From NCBI RefSeq assembly GCF_001418085.1, contig NZ_LIQH01000021.1:1-64000 (forward strand): a stretch of DNA of 64,000 nucleotides. Direction: 5' to 3'. The notes under the pieces were generated by a model. That model was not told where the DNA came from, ran no database searches, and was given only the letters and a program-made list of their open reading frames with translations. A program made the translations under genes and the position numbers. The DNA is from Lacinutrix algicola. GTDB lineage: Bacteria > Bacteroidota > Bacteroidia > Flavobacteriales > Flavobacteriaceae. Below, piece by piece: positions 47,301 to 57,279 of the stretch (position 1 is the stretch's first letter; every line of letters starts with the position of its first letter).

Positions 47301-48476
47301 TTATGCTGAAATTATTTGTCTGTATACGCTGCTAGTTTCAATAATTTGATGAATATCTTCATCTTCTACTTGCTTCTTTTTATCTGCAAAGCTTAAAAAA
47401 TTAGCGTAAACATCGTCTAATTGTAGTTTCGTTAATTCGTAACCAACATTTTTGGCTCTGTAGGCTAAGGCAGCACGACCACTTCTTGCTGTTAAAACAA
47501 TAGCCGATTCTGTTACGCCAACATCTTTAGGGTTTATAATTTCGTAAGTTTCACGGTTTTTAATTACGCCATCTTGGTGAATTCCAGAACTGTGAGCAAA
47601 AGCATTTGCACCAACAATTGCTTTGTTCGGTTGGGTGTAAATTCCCATGCTGTCTGATACAAGTTGACTTATTCCGTAAAGCATTTCAGTTTTAATGTTT
47701 GTATCTAAATTAAGGTAAGGATGTTGTTTAAGCACCATAACAACTTCTTCTAATGCTGTATTTCCAGCGCGCTCTCCAATACCATTAATAGTGCATTCTA
47801 TTTGTCTTGCTCCATGTATTACACCTTCAATAGAATTTGCAGTTGCTAAGCCTAAATCGTTATGGCAATGGCAGGATAAAATGGCTTTTTCAATACCTTT
47901 TACATTTTCTTTTAGATATTTTATTTTCGCTCCATATTCGCTAGGTAAACAGTAGCCTGTTGTGTCTGGTATGTTTAATACTGTTGCTCCGGCTCTTATT
48001 GCAGCTTCGCAAACTCGTGCAAGATATTCGTTTTCTGTACGTCCGGCATCTTCTGCATAAAACTCTACATCTTCTACAAAAGACTTTGCGTATTTTACGG
48101 CTTCAAAAGCGCGTTCGATAATTGCTTCTCTATTAGATTTGAATTTATGAATAATATGAGAATCTGAAGTCCCAATACCTGTATGTATTCTCGGTTTTTT
48201 AGCATATTTTAGTGCTTCCGAAGCTACTTTTATATCGTTTTCTACAGCTCTTGTTAAACCACAAACAGTAGCATTTTTTACTATTTTAGAAATTGCTTCA
48301 ACAGATTTAAAATCTCCAGGACTAGATACTGGAAAACCAGCTTCTATAACGTCTACTCCTAATAAATCTAATTGTGCTGCAATAATTACTTTTTGTTCAG
48401 TATTTAGTTTGCAACCAGGAACTTGTTCTCCATCACGAAGCGTTGTGTCGAAAATTTGTATGTTATTATTTGACAT
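47301..48476 (-). CDS. leuA: 2-isopropylmalate synthase, short form
   Basis: 391 residues of the DRE-TIM family: [28 protein letters not shown] and NGIGERAGN. Canonical enzymes are above 500 residues because of a C-terminal leucine-binding regulatory domain; here the protein ends within the linker region (YRQIISA) and that domain is absent. Homocitrate or citramalate synthase is a formal alternative, but its place as first gene of leuACDB supports LeuA. Confidence 0.92.
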   Translation of the reverse strand: MSNNNIQIFDTTLRDGEQVPGCKLNTEQKVIIAAQLDLLGVDVIEAGFPVSSPGDFKSVEAISKIVKNATVCGLTRAVENDIKVASEALKYAKKPRIHTGIGTSDSHIIHKFKSNREAIIERAFEAVKYAKSFVEDVEFYAEDAGRTENEYLARVCEAAIRAGATVLNIPDTTGYCLPSEYGAKIKYLKENVKGIEKAILSCHCHNDLGLATANSIEGVIHGARQIECTINGIGERAGNTALEEVVMVLKQHPYLNLDTNIKTEMLYGISQLVSDSMGIYTQPNKAIVGANAFAHSSGIHQDGVIKNRETYEIINPKDVGVTESAIVLTARSGRAALAYRAKNVGYELTKLQLDDVYANFLSFADKKKQVEDEDIHQIIETSSVYRQIISA

Positions 48477-48624
48477 TTAAGAGTGTTTTATTTTTCTATT
48501 GAAAGACTAATTTATACTTTGGTTATTCGTTACTAGTAATCACAATTTACAGTGTTACGATGTTCAATCTTTTAAATAGAACATAAAACACTATAAATCA
48601 ATTAGTTAAAACAAATATTACTTG

Positions 48625-50166
48625 ATGACTAAAGATCAAAAAGATAATTTATTCGCCTTAGTTAAGTCTTTGAATAAGTCTGAAAAACGACAATTTAAAT
48701 TGTATGTTGGGCGTTTAGGCGTGAATTCCGATTCTAAATTTTTAAATTTATTTACAGTTTTAGATAAGTCTAAAAACTACGACGAGGTTTCTATATTAAA
48801 GTCTACACAAATTAAAAAACAGCAATTAGCAAATGTAAAAGCGCATTTGTATAAGCAGATTCTTATTAGTTTAAAGTTAAATCCGTCACATCAAAATATT
48901 AGGTTACAAATTAGAGAGCAATTAGATTTTGCTTCAATTTTATACCATAAAGGATTGTATAAGCAGAGTTTAAAAATTTTAGATAAAGCAAAAGATGTTG
49001 CAATTGTAAATGAAGAAAAAAACCTTGCGTTCGAAATAGTAGAGCTTGAGAAAATTATTGAAGCGCAATACATAACCAGGAGTATTAGTACTAGGGCAGA
49101 TGAGCTTACTATTCAAGCAAAAGAGTTAAGCGAATTAAATGTGATAACAAGTAAGTTGTCTAATTTGTCTCTACAATTGTATGGTATTATTTTAAAAACA
49201 GGTTACGTAAAAAATGAGCAAGAGAGTAACGAGGTAACGCAGTACTTTAATGATAGGTTACCAGATTTTGAAATTTCTAAATTAGGTTTTAGGGAGAAGT
49301 TATGGTTTTATAAAGCGCATTTGTGGTACAGTTTTTTAATGCAAGATTTTTTAAGTTGTTATAAGTATGCTTCTAAATGGGTAGATTTATTTAATCAATA
49401 TCCGGATATGTTACACTTGAATCCTGTCTTCTTTTTAAAAGGTAGTAATTATTTATTAGAGTCGGTTTTCTATGTTAATAATAAGCCTAAGTTTGTAGAG
49501 GTGTTTTCGAAATTTAAAGCTCAAATTGAAGATTCTAACTTTCCGAAAGATGAAAATGTACAGTCGTTAACTTTTTTATATCTTAATTTTCATGATATTA
49601 ATAAGCATTTTATCGACGGTAGTTTCCAGGATGGTTTGGCTTTAATTCCTAAGATAGAATTAGACTTAATTCAGTTTGAAAATAGAATAGACGAGCATCA
49701 TACAATGGTGTTTTATTACAAGTTTGCAAGTTTGCATTTTGGCGTTGGTAATAACAAAGAATGTATAAGGTATTTAGATAAAATTATTTCTAATAAATCC
49801 CTTTCTATGCGAGAGGATTTGCTATGTTTTTCAAGAGTGTTAAATTTAGTTGCGCATTACGAAGCAGGATTAGATTATCATTTAGAAACTTTGTTAAGAA
49901 GTACTTATAAATTTTTAATTAAGATGAATGATCTCCATGAAGTTCAAAAAGAGATGATAAAATTTATTAAAGGCTTACAAGATATCTATCCTCAAGATTT
50001 AAAAAATGCGTTTAGAACTTTAAGAGATACTTTGAAAACTTTTGAAGAGCATCCTTACGAACGTCGTGCATTTTTGTATTTAGATATTATTTCGTGGTTA
50101 GAAAGTAAGATAGAGGATAAGCCAGTAAGTGATATTATTAGAGAAAAATATTTAGCAAAAATATAA
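48625..50166 (+). CDS. Conserved hypothetical helical-repeat protein
   Basis: 513 residues from the ATG at 48625 (MTKDQKDNLFALVKSLNKSEK); a TTG one codon earlier is less likely. No signal peptide or membrane segment. The sequence is almost entirely helical with TPR-like repeats (for example LDFASILYHKGLYKQSLKIL, and a later GNNKECIRYLDKII). I recognise no catalytic motif. It is divergent from leuA by 148 bp and stands alone, so context does not reveal its job. Confidence 0.75.
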   Translation: MTKDQKDNLFALVKSLNKSEKRQFKLYVGRLGVNSDSKFLNLFTVLDKSKNYDEVSILKSTQIKKQQLANVKAHLYKQILISLKLNPSHQNIRLQIREQLDFASILYHKGLYKQSLKILDKAKDVAIVNEEKNLAFEIVELEKIIEAQYITRSISTRADELTIQAKELSELNVITSKLSNLSLQLYGIILKTGYVKNEQESNEVTQYFNDRLPDFEISKLGFREKLWFYKAHLWYSFLMQDFLSCYKYASKWVDLFNQYPDMLHLNPVFFLKGSNYLLESVFYVNNKPKFVEVFSKFKAQIEDSNFPKDENVQSLTFLYLNFHDINKHFIDGSFQDGLALIPKIELDLIQFENRIDEHHTMVFYYKFASLHFGVGNNKECIRYLDKIISNKSLSMREDLLCFSRVLNLVAHYEAGLDYHLETLLRSTYKFLIKMNDLHEVQKEMIKFIKGLQDIYPQDLKNAFRTLRDTLKTFEEHPYERRAFLYLDIISWLESKIEDKPVSDIIREKYLAKI

Positions 50167-50314
50167 GATACTTTAAAAAAAAAGATGATTTAGGTTTAGT
50201 GATTTTGTTTTATAGTCATATTTTAATTGACTGTAAATCAAATGTATTTAGTTTTTTATGGTTTTTAAAGTAAAAAGTGTATTTTTAAAGTTCCTAGCTT
50301 AACCAATTCATTTT

Positions 50315-53300
50315 ATGAATATCTATACCACAATAATTCTTGAGTTTCTACTCATAGTATCTAGTATTCTTTTATTATTTAAATTTAGAAATGTACTAGG
50401 TTTAGCACCTCTATATCTCTTTTTGGGAGCGGTTAGATATTTGCAAGCGCTTACCGGAACAATGGTAAGTTTTACTGTTTTAGATAATTTCATAATTTAT
50501 CCTTCCTCTCTTATTATATTTAGTTGTCTTTTGTTTGCGGTCTTACTTATTTATATCAAAGAAGGAGTTTCTAGTGCAAGAGCTCTTATTTTTGGGATTA
50601 TCATTTCCAATCTACTTTTGTCTGTGTTATTTTGCCTTACGCAAACGCAAAATGTGAGTGACATAGAGTCTACATTCGCATTTTTGATAGATGATAAGTA
50701 TTTTATTACAGGTAGTATATTGTTGTTGTTAGATTTTCTTTGGATGGTAATAATTTATCAATTTTTTATTTCAATAATTAATAAAAAATATTTCTTTCTT
50801 ATACTCTTTTTTTCACTTTTAACTGTTTTTATTTTTGATTCTTTTGTCTTTAATATAGTGCTCTACTTAGGGAATGTGCGCTTCTATAATTTGTTAGTAG
50901 GGAATATTATAGGAAAGCTTGTTGCGGCATTAGTGTTTTCTTTTGTTTTGTATTTGTACTTAAAGTATATAGATGGAGAGAAAAAAAGTGCTTCTTTTAT
51001 TGTTAATCAAGAACGAGATGTGTTTTCTATATTAAGATATGAAAAAGAATATTTACAACTAAAAACCGAAAAACAAGAGTTAGAGAAAAATTTAACTTCT
51101 CAATTGGAAACTTCTCTAAATAATATTTCAGGAGGTTTTATTTCTCTAGACACTAACTGGTGTTATACGTATGTTAATAAAAAAGCAGCAGATCTTTTAG
51201 GGAAGTCGCCAGAAGCATTGCTTGGAAAACATATTTGGACCGAATTCCCAGAAGGTGTAGGGCGTTCATTTTATAAAGCTTATCATAAGGCAGTTGAAAC
51301 GCAAGAGACGGTGTATTTTGATGATTACTATGAGCCATTAGATAAATGGTTTGAGAATAGAATTTACCCATCTCAAGATGGATTGACAATTTATTATACA
51401 GATATAACACAACGGAAAAAAGCAGATACTAATAATCAAATGCTATTGTCTTTAATAGAAACTAATCAGGATTTTATTGGCTTAGCAACATTAGATGGAG
51501 AACCTCTTTATTTAAATGATAATGGTAGAAAATTAATGGGATTAGGATCGGGTGAGAAAATGCCAGATTCTATTTCTGCTTTTTTTCCTGAAGAGTATCA
51601 CGACATAATTGCAAACGAGCATATGTCTAATATTTTTAAAGCTAATGGCTGGAAAGGCGAAACAAGCTTTAAAAATTTGAAAACAGGAGATTTAATACCT
51701 ATCGAAATGTCCGGTTTCTTAATTAAAGATAAGGAAAAAGAAAGACCACTAGCGTTAGGTATTGTTGCTAAGGATATTGGTGAGCGTAAAGAAGCTGAAG
51801 AGAAATTAATAAATAGCGAACAGCTTTTTAAACGGCTAACTTCTAAAGCGCCAGCAGGAATATATCAAACAGATACTCAAGGTTCTTGTAATTATGTAAA
51901 TAAAAGGTGGTTGCATTATGCAGGAATGTCTTACGAAGAGGCTATGGGAGCTGGGTGGGCAAATGCCATTCATCCTGATGATGTAGAAAGAATACTTCAA
52001 GAATGGAAAGCATATGTGTCATCTGGAGAAAGTGAACTGGAAACAGATTTTAGATTTTTGCATAAAGATAATAAGGTGGTCTGGGTAACTGTTAAAACGG
52101 TAGGAACCTATGACGCACAGAATAATTTATATGGCTATATAGGAATGGCTATTGATGTTACTGAAAAGAAAAAGGCGGAACAAAAGTTAATAAATAGTGA
52201 GAAGTTATTTAAGCGATTAACATCTAATGCTCCTGTTGGAATTTATCAAACAGATAAAGATGGTGTTTGTAATTATGTTAATGAGGAATGGATGAAGTAT
52301 TCAGAGCTAACTTTTCAAGAATCTTTAGGTTTGGGTTGGTCTACTGCTATTCATCCAGAAGATAAAGTTAGGGTTTTAAGTGAATGGGAGCAAGTTGTTT
52401 CTAGTGGAGGAGATTTAATTTCAGATTTTAGATTACTAAGTAAAAAAGGTAATACAAAATGGGTTTCGGCAAAAACCACTAGCTTATATAATCATAATAA
52501 CGAATTGTATGGGTATATAGGAACAATTGTAGATGTTACAGAGCGGAAAAAAGCTGAAGAGAAGTTAATAAATAGTGAACAATTATTTAGAGGCTTAGCT
52601 TCTAATGCACCTGTTGGTATTTTTCAAACAGACAAAGATGGAGTTTGTAATTATGTAAATCAAGAATGGATAAATTATTCAGGAATAGCTTTTGACGAAG
52701 CTTTGGGTTTTGGTTGGTCTAATGCGATACATCCAGAAGATAAAGATAGAGTTCTTGATGTATGGGAAAAATCTATTATTGAAGAAACAGAATATAAAAC
52801 AGACCTTAGGTTTCTAGATAGAAAAGGGGAGACAAAATGGCTTTCAGCTAAAGCTACAGGTTTGTATGATGTTAATAATAATTTGTATGGGTACATAGGG
52901 ACAATTGTCGATATAACAAATCGTAAGGAGGTAGAAGAGCAAATTATTAAAAGTGAAAAGTATCTAGATAGTATTTTAAACAATATAGGTGACCCAGTTT
53001 TTGTTAAAGATGATCAAAGTAGAATACTGTTGGTTAATGATGCGTTTTGTTCTGTTTTTAATATTGAAAGAGAGGCTATAATAGGCGAAACTTTAGCAGA
53101 AAGTGTTTCTGTTGAGGAAAGGGAGTTTTTTTTAAAAGTAGATAAGCAAGTTTTAGAAACAGGAATAGAGAATGTTAGTGAAGAAACTTTAACTCTAGCA
53201 GAAAAAGAGCCAAGAATAATTTCAACAAAAAAGACAAGATTTATTGATGTTGCTGGTAATTTGTTTTTAATTGGTATTATTAGAGATATAACAGAGCGTA

Positions 53301-54649
53301 AAAAAATAGAAGAAGAAATCAGGATGGCACATCAACGTCTTACTACGCATTTAAATAATTCTCCACTAGCTATAATAGAATGGGATAGGGATTTTTTTGT
53401 TTCTAAATGGTCAACACAAGCCGAAAAAATATTTGGTTGGAAAGAATCTGAAGCGATAGGAAAACAATTGGTGGACTTAGACTTAGTTTATGAAGAAGAT
53501 ATTCCTGCTACAGATTTTATTGCTAGCGAATTAAGAAATGGTAAGGTAAAGCGTAATAAGATTATTAATCGTAATAATACAAAATCAGGTAAGGTAATCT
53601 ATTGTCAATGGTATAATTCGGTTTTACAATCTCCAGACGGACAAATAGAAACAGTTTTGTCTTTAATACTAGATGTTACAGAAAGTAAAAAAGCAGATGA
53701 AGAAATCCAGAAAGCACATCAACGTCTTACTATGCACTTAAGTAATTCTCCTTTGGCAGTAATAGAATGGGATCATAATTTAATTATTTGTAGTTGGTCT
53801 ATACAGGCAGAAAATATATTTGGTTGGAAAGAACAAGAAGTTTTGGGAAAGCATTTTAATGATTTAAACCTCGTTTATGAAGATGATTATGAATCTACAG
53901 AGGTTATTTCTAACCAATTAATGAAAGGAATAGTTAAAAACAATAAAATTGTTAACCGTAACAATACCAAAGAAGGAAAAGTTATTTATTGCCAATGGAA
54001 TAATTCTGTTTTGCAATCTCCAAATGGGCAAGTAGAGACCGTAATGTCATTGGTTCAAGACGTAACAGAAAGAGTAGAGTATGAAAAAAACATTAAAGAA
54101 AATGAAGATAAATTCTCTAAAGCTTTTGAGTCTAACGTTATTGGAAAAGCCATACTTAATAAAGAAAAGAAGATTGTAGAAGTAAACGAAGCATTGGCTT
54201 ATATTGTTGGCTTAGAAAGAGAAAACATGTTAGGGAGAACAGCTCAAGAAATAAGGTTGTTCAGTCTAGATAGTCCAGGCAATTTAGAAAATGAAAATAA
54301 ACTATGGAGTGCTTTTGGAGAAAAAGGATATGTTTCTAATATGGAATTAAAATATCTAATGGATTCAGGAAAAGAAATATATATATTAATCTCTTTACAG
54401 TCACTTCAGTTGAATAGCGAAGGTCATGTTTTGTTAACTATTTTAGATATAACGGAAAAGAAAAATGCCGAAGCAGAATTAGAAAAATACAGAAATAACC
54501 TAGAAGAATTAATTGAAGTTAGAACAGAAGAAGTGCATTTAAAAAATAATCAATTAGAGCGTATGAATAAATTGTTTGTAGGTAGGGAGTTGAAAATGAA
54601 AGAATTGAAAGGGATTATTAAAAAGTTAGAAAAAGAAAATGATAATTAA
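50315..54649 (+). CDS. Membrane protein with nine PAS domains, no kinase
   Basis: 1444 residues. The first 220 form six or seven membrane helices with an FIFDSFVFNIVLYLG stretch resembling the VUT/MASE sensor class. Nine PAS domains follow at intervals of about 126 residues (from about 255, 372, 497, 623, 749, 875, 1000, 1128 and 1257), most ending in a DxTxRKKAE-type junction. Domains 3-5 are nearly identical copies, as are 7-8. A coiled coil (LFVGRELKMKELKGIIKKLE) closes the protein. There is no histidine kinase, GGDEF or output domain. It probably works with the kinase encoded 42 bp downstream. Confidence 0.85.
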   Translation: MNIYTTIILEFLLIVSSILLLFKFRNVLGLAPLYLFLGAVRYLQALTGTMVSFTVLDNFIIYPSSLIIFSCLLFAVLLIYIKEGVSSARALIFGIIISNLLLSVLFCLTQTQNVSDIESTFAFLIDDKYFITGSILLLLDFLWMVIIYQFFISIINKKYFFLILFFSLLTVFIFDSFVFNIVLYLGNVRFYNLLVGNIIGKLVAALVFSFVLYLYLKYIDGEKKSASFIVNQERDVFSILRYEKEYLQLKTEKQELEKNLTSQLETSLNNISGGFISLDTNWCYTYVNKKAADLLGKSPEALLGKHIWTEFPEGVGRSFYKAYHKAVETQETVYFDDYYEPLDKWFENRIYPSQDGLTIYYTDITQRKKADTNNQMLLSLIETNQDFIGLATLDGEPLYLNDNGRKLMGLGSGEKMPDSISAFFPEEYHDIIANEHMSNIFKANGWKGETSFKNLKTGDLIPIEMSGFLIKDKEKERPLALGIVAKDIGERKEAEEKLINSEQLFKRLTSKAPAGIYQTDTQGSCNYVNKRWLHYAGMSYEEAMGAGWANAIHPDDVERILQEWKAYVSSGESELETDFRFLHKDNKVVWVTVKTVGTYDAQNNLYGYIGMAIDVTEKKKAEQKLINSEKLFKRLTSNAPVGIYQTDKDGVCNYVNEEWMKYSELTFQESLGLGWSTAIHPEDKVRVLSEWEQVVSSGGDLISDFRLLSKKGNTKWVSAKTTSLYNHNNELYGYIGTIVDVTERKKAEEKLINSEQLFRGLASNAPVGIFQTDKDGVCNYVNQEWINYSGIAFDEALGFGWSNAIHPEDKDRVLDVWEKSIIEETEYKTDLRFLDRKGETKWLSAKATGLYDVNNNLYGYIGTIVDITNRKEVEEQIIKSEKYLDSILNNIGDPVFVKDDQSRILLVNDAFCSVFNIEREAIIGETLAESVSVEEREFFLKVDKQVLETGIENVSEETLTLAEKEPRIISTKKTRFIDVAGNLFLIGIIRDITERKKIEEEIRMAHQRLTTHLNNSPLAIIEWDRDFFVSKWSTQAEKIFGWKESEAIGKQLVDLDLVYEEDIPATDFIASELRNGKVKRNKIINRNNTKSGKVIYCQWYNSVLQSPDGQIETVLSLILDVTESKKADEEIQKAHQRLTMHLSNSPLAVIEWDHNLIICSWSIQAENIFGWKEQEVLGKHFNDLNLVYEDDYESTEVISNQLMKGIVKNNKIVNRNNTKEGKVIYCQWNNSVLQSPNGQVETVMSLVQDVTERVEYEKNIKENEDKFSKAFESNVIGKAILNKEKKIVEVNEALAYIVGLERENMLGRTAQEIRLFSLDSPGNLENENKLWSAFGEKGYVSNMELKYLMDSGKEIYILISLQSLQLNSEGHVLLTILDITEKKNAEAELEKYRNNLEELIEVRTEEVHLKNNQLERMNKLFVGRELKMKELKGIIKKLEKENDN

Positions 54650-54691
54650 ATCAACTATAAAAAAAAGAAATCTATTTAATTTTTCTTTAAT

Positions 54692-56827
54692 ATGAGAAAA
54701 AGTATTTCGTTTTTTTCTTTAAAAAAGCCTTTGGTGTTAGGTTTCTTTGTTTTTTTAACACTGCTTTTTGCTACGCAATATGTTTCTTATCAGGAGTATG
54801 TGATAAACAATAGTGAAGAAAAACAAAAAGTGAACAAGCAGGTTGGTTTAATTAAAGAAAAGTTGCAATCACTGGTTATGGATAGTTATTCCGCTACAAA
54901 ATTACTGGAATATATTGTGGAAATAAATGGAGTTCCAAAAGATTTCAATAAAATAGCGGCAGAATTGCTAAGTAGAAGTAAATATTTTGATGTTGTAGAA
55001 TTAGTAGACGGTAATGGTGTTATTACACACGTTTATCCGTTAGAGAACAATGAGGTTATAGGTTTTAATATTCTAACAAGTGCTGAGGGACGCAGTGGAT
55101 CTATGGCTACTATAAAAAGGAAAGATTTTTTTATTGCGGGTCCAGTTCGTTTAAAACAAGGAGGAGTTGGTATGGTAAGTAGGCAGCCTCTATTTATAGA
55201 TGATGAATTCGTTGGGTTTGCTGCTGTGGTTACTAGAATATCTACTTTTTTTAATGAGCTAGTTTTGGAGGATCCAGAAGAAAATCGTTTTATATATCAA
55301 TTGTCCAAGGTAAACACGGAAACGGGTATAGAAGATTTTTTTTTAGAAAGCGATATCTCTCCATACAAAGACTATGCTATACCTATAGAGATGTCTATAG
55401 GGGAGTGGAAACTTTATGTAGTGCCATTGCAAAAGCCATTTAATACAGCTATATGGTCTTCAATAATTGGTGTTTTGTTAGCTTTTGTTAGTAGTTGGAT
55501 TGTATGGTATTTTGCGGGTAGATCAGCACGTTTAAATAATTTAATTTCTTCAAAACTTTCAGAACAGGAAAAACAATTAAAGTTAGTTTACGAAATCACA
55601 TCCGAAAAAGTTAAAAAAAGCGAAGCGCTATTTAGAAGTCTAGCCTCCAATGCGCAAGTAGCCATATTTTCTGCAGACAAGGAAGGAATGGTTAATTATG
55701 TTAATGATGAATGGATGAAATATTCCGGAATGTCATTTAAAGAAGCAATGGGTTCTGGATGGATAAATGCTTTGCATCCTGAAGATAAAGACAGAGTAAT
55801 ACATGTATGGCAACAAGCAGTGTTATATGGAAGTGATTTTAATTTGGAACTGAAGTTCTTAGATAAAAAAGGAAATACCACTTGGCTTATTGTTAAAGGC
55901 ACCAAGCTAATAGATGCACAAAACAATATTTATGGATATATTGGTACTGCTTCAGATATAACAGAAAGAATTCATAGCGAAAAAGAACTATTAAGCTATA
56001 AGAATAATTTAGAGAAACTAGTAGGTTTAAGAACTGAAGAACTAAATGATAGTAAAGAGGCTTTGTTAAATCTTTTAGAAGATATAAATCTTCAATCTAC
56101 CGAATTAGAGAAAGAAAAAGTAAAGGCGCAGTCTGCAGATTTAATGAAATCTGCATTTTTAGCAACCATGTCACATGAGTTAAGAACGCCAATGAACTCT
56201 ATTATTGGTTTTACAGGTATTTTATTAAAAGAATTAGCAGGACCATTAAATAGTGAACAAAAAAAACAACTCTCTATGGTAAAAGATAGTGGTTCACATT
56301 TATTAGGCTTAATTAATGACGTTTTAGATATTTCTAAAATAGAAGCAGGTAAGTTAAGAGTTTCTTTCTATCCGTTTAATTATTTGGAAACATTAGAAAA
56401 AACAATAGATTTTTTAATGCCACAGGCTTCAAAAAAAGGATTGGAATTACGTACAGAAATTTCTAATTTAGATATTACATTGGTAAGTGATGAAAGGCGG
56501 ATAGAGCAAATTTTACTAAACATACTTTCTAATGCTATTAAGTTTTCTGAAAAAGGAGATGTAAGAATAAAAGTAAACGTAAAAGATGATGTGCTAATAA
56601 CTCAAATCATAGATCAAGGAATTGGTATAGATAAAAAGGATATTGATAAATTGTTTATACCTTTTATTCAGCTCCAAGGAGGTCTTAATAGAAAACATGA
56701 AGGAACAGGCCTAGGGTTGGCTATTAGTAAAAATTTAATCGAAAAATTAGGAGGTACAATTGAGGTGGAAAGTGAGCTCGAAAAAGGGAGTACCTTTATA
56801 ATTAAATTTCCATTAAAATATTCCTAA
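54692..56827 (+). CDS. CHASE-PAS histidine kinase
   Basis: 711 residues. A membrane helix near 15-35, an external domain of CHASE type (roughly 57-190, including ENNEVIGFNIL and GPVRLKQGGVGMVSRQPLF), a second helix (253-277), a PAS domain (307-430), then HisKA with the phosphoacceptor His in ATMSHELRTPMNS (near 491) and HATPase (N box NILSNAIKFS, DQGIGID, GTGLGLAISK). It has no receiver of its own; the receiver encoded 76 bp downstream is the likely partner. The PAS domain closely resembles those of the upstream protein. Confidence 0.93.
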   Translation: MRKSISFFSLKKPLVLGFFVFLTLLFATQYVSYQEYVINNSEEKQKVNKQVGLIKEKLQSLVMDSYSATKLLEYIVEINGVPKDFNKIAAELLSRSKYFDVVELVDGNGVITHVYPLENNEVIGFNILTSAEGRSGSMATIKRKDFFIAGPVRLKQGGVGMVSRQPLFIDDEFVGFAAVVTRISTFFNELVLEDPEENRFIYQLSKVNTETGIEDFFLESDISPYKDYAIPIEMSIGEWKLYVVPLQKPFNTAIWSSIIGVLLAFVSSWIVWYFAGRSARLNNLISSKLSEQEKQLKLVYEITSEKVKKSEALFRSLASNAQVAIFSADKEGMVNYVNDEWMKYSGMSFKEAMGSGWINALHPEDKDRVIHVWQQAVLYGSDFNLELKFLDKKGNTTWLIVKGTKLIDAQNNIYGYIGTASDITERIHSEKELLSYKNNLEKLVGLRTEELNDSKEALLNLLEDINLQSTELEKEKVKAQSADLMKSAFLATMSHELRTPMNSIIGFTGILLKELAGPLNSEQKKQLSMVKDSGSHLLGLINDVLDISKIEAGKLRVSFYPFNYLETLEKTIDFLMPQASKKGLELRTEISNLDITLVSDERRIEQILLNILSNAIKFSEKGDVRIKVNVKDDVLITQIIDQGIGIDKKDIDKLFIPFIQLQGGLNRKHEGTGLGLAISKNLIEKLGGTIEVESELEKGSTFIIKFPLKYS

Positions 56828-56903
56828 ACAAACTTACTTACTTTAATTAATAATTAGTTTTAATATATTTATCACTAAGTCCACTAGTAAAAAACACTAA
56901 ATA

Positions 56904-57272
56904 ATGAACTCTACCATTTTAATTATTGAAGATAATATACAAAATATGTATATGCTTTCGTATTTACTCACAAGTAGTAGTTACAATGTTATTAAGGCTT
57001 ACAATGGGATAGATGGGTTAAATTTAGCAAATAAAAAACATCCCGAAATTATTTTAGTTGATATTCAGTTACCAGATATGGATGGTTATGAAATATGTAG
57101 CAGATTAAGATCTAGTGGTTTGCCAAAAAGCATTGTTGTTATCGTAGTAACATCACATGCTATGGGCGGAGATCAGGAAAAAGCAATTGAAGCTGGAGCA
57201 AATGGGTATATAGAAAAACCTATTAATCCAGATACTTTTGTAAAACAAATGGAGAGTATATTTAAAGCATAA
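56904..57272 (+). CDS. Single-domain response regulator
   Basis: 122 residues, a CheY/DivK-like receiver with acidic E9-D10, phosphoacceptor D53 in LVDIQLPDMDGYE and K105 in YIEKPINP. No output domain, so it acts as a shuttle or by protein contacts. It lies between the kinase and the sigma-54 activator, which carries its own receiver; this arrangement suits a phosphorelay. Confidence 0.92.
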   Translation: MNSTILIIEDNIQNMYMLSYLLTSSSYNVIKAYNGIDGLNLANKKHPEIILVDIQLPDMDGYEICSRLRSSGLPKSIVVIVVTSHAMGGDQEKAIEAGANGYIEKPINPDTFVKQMESIFKA

Positions 57273-57279
57273 TTAAGGT

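Noticed and set aside
48477-48624. Possible Leu-rich leader peptide before leuA
   Set aside because: Only a very short frame without clustered Leu codons was found on the minus strand.
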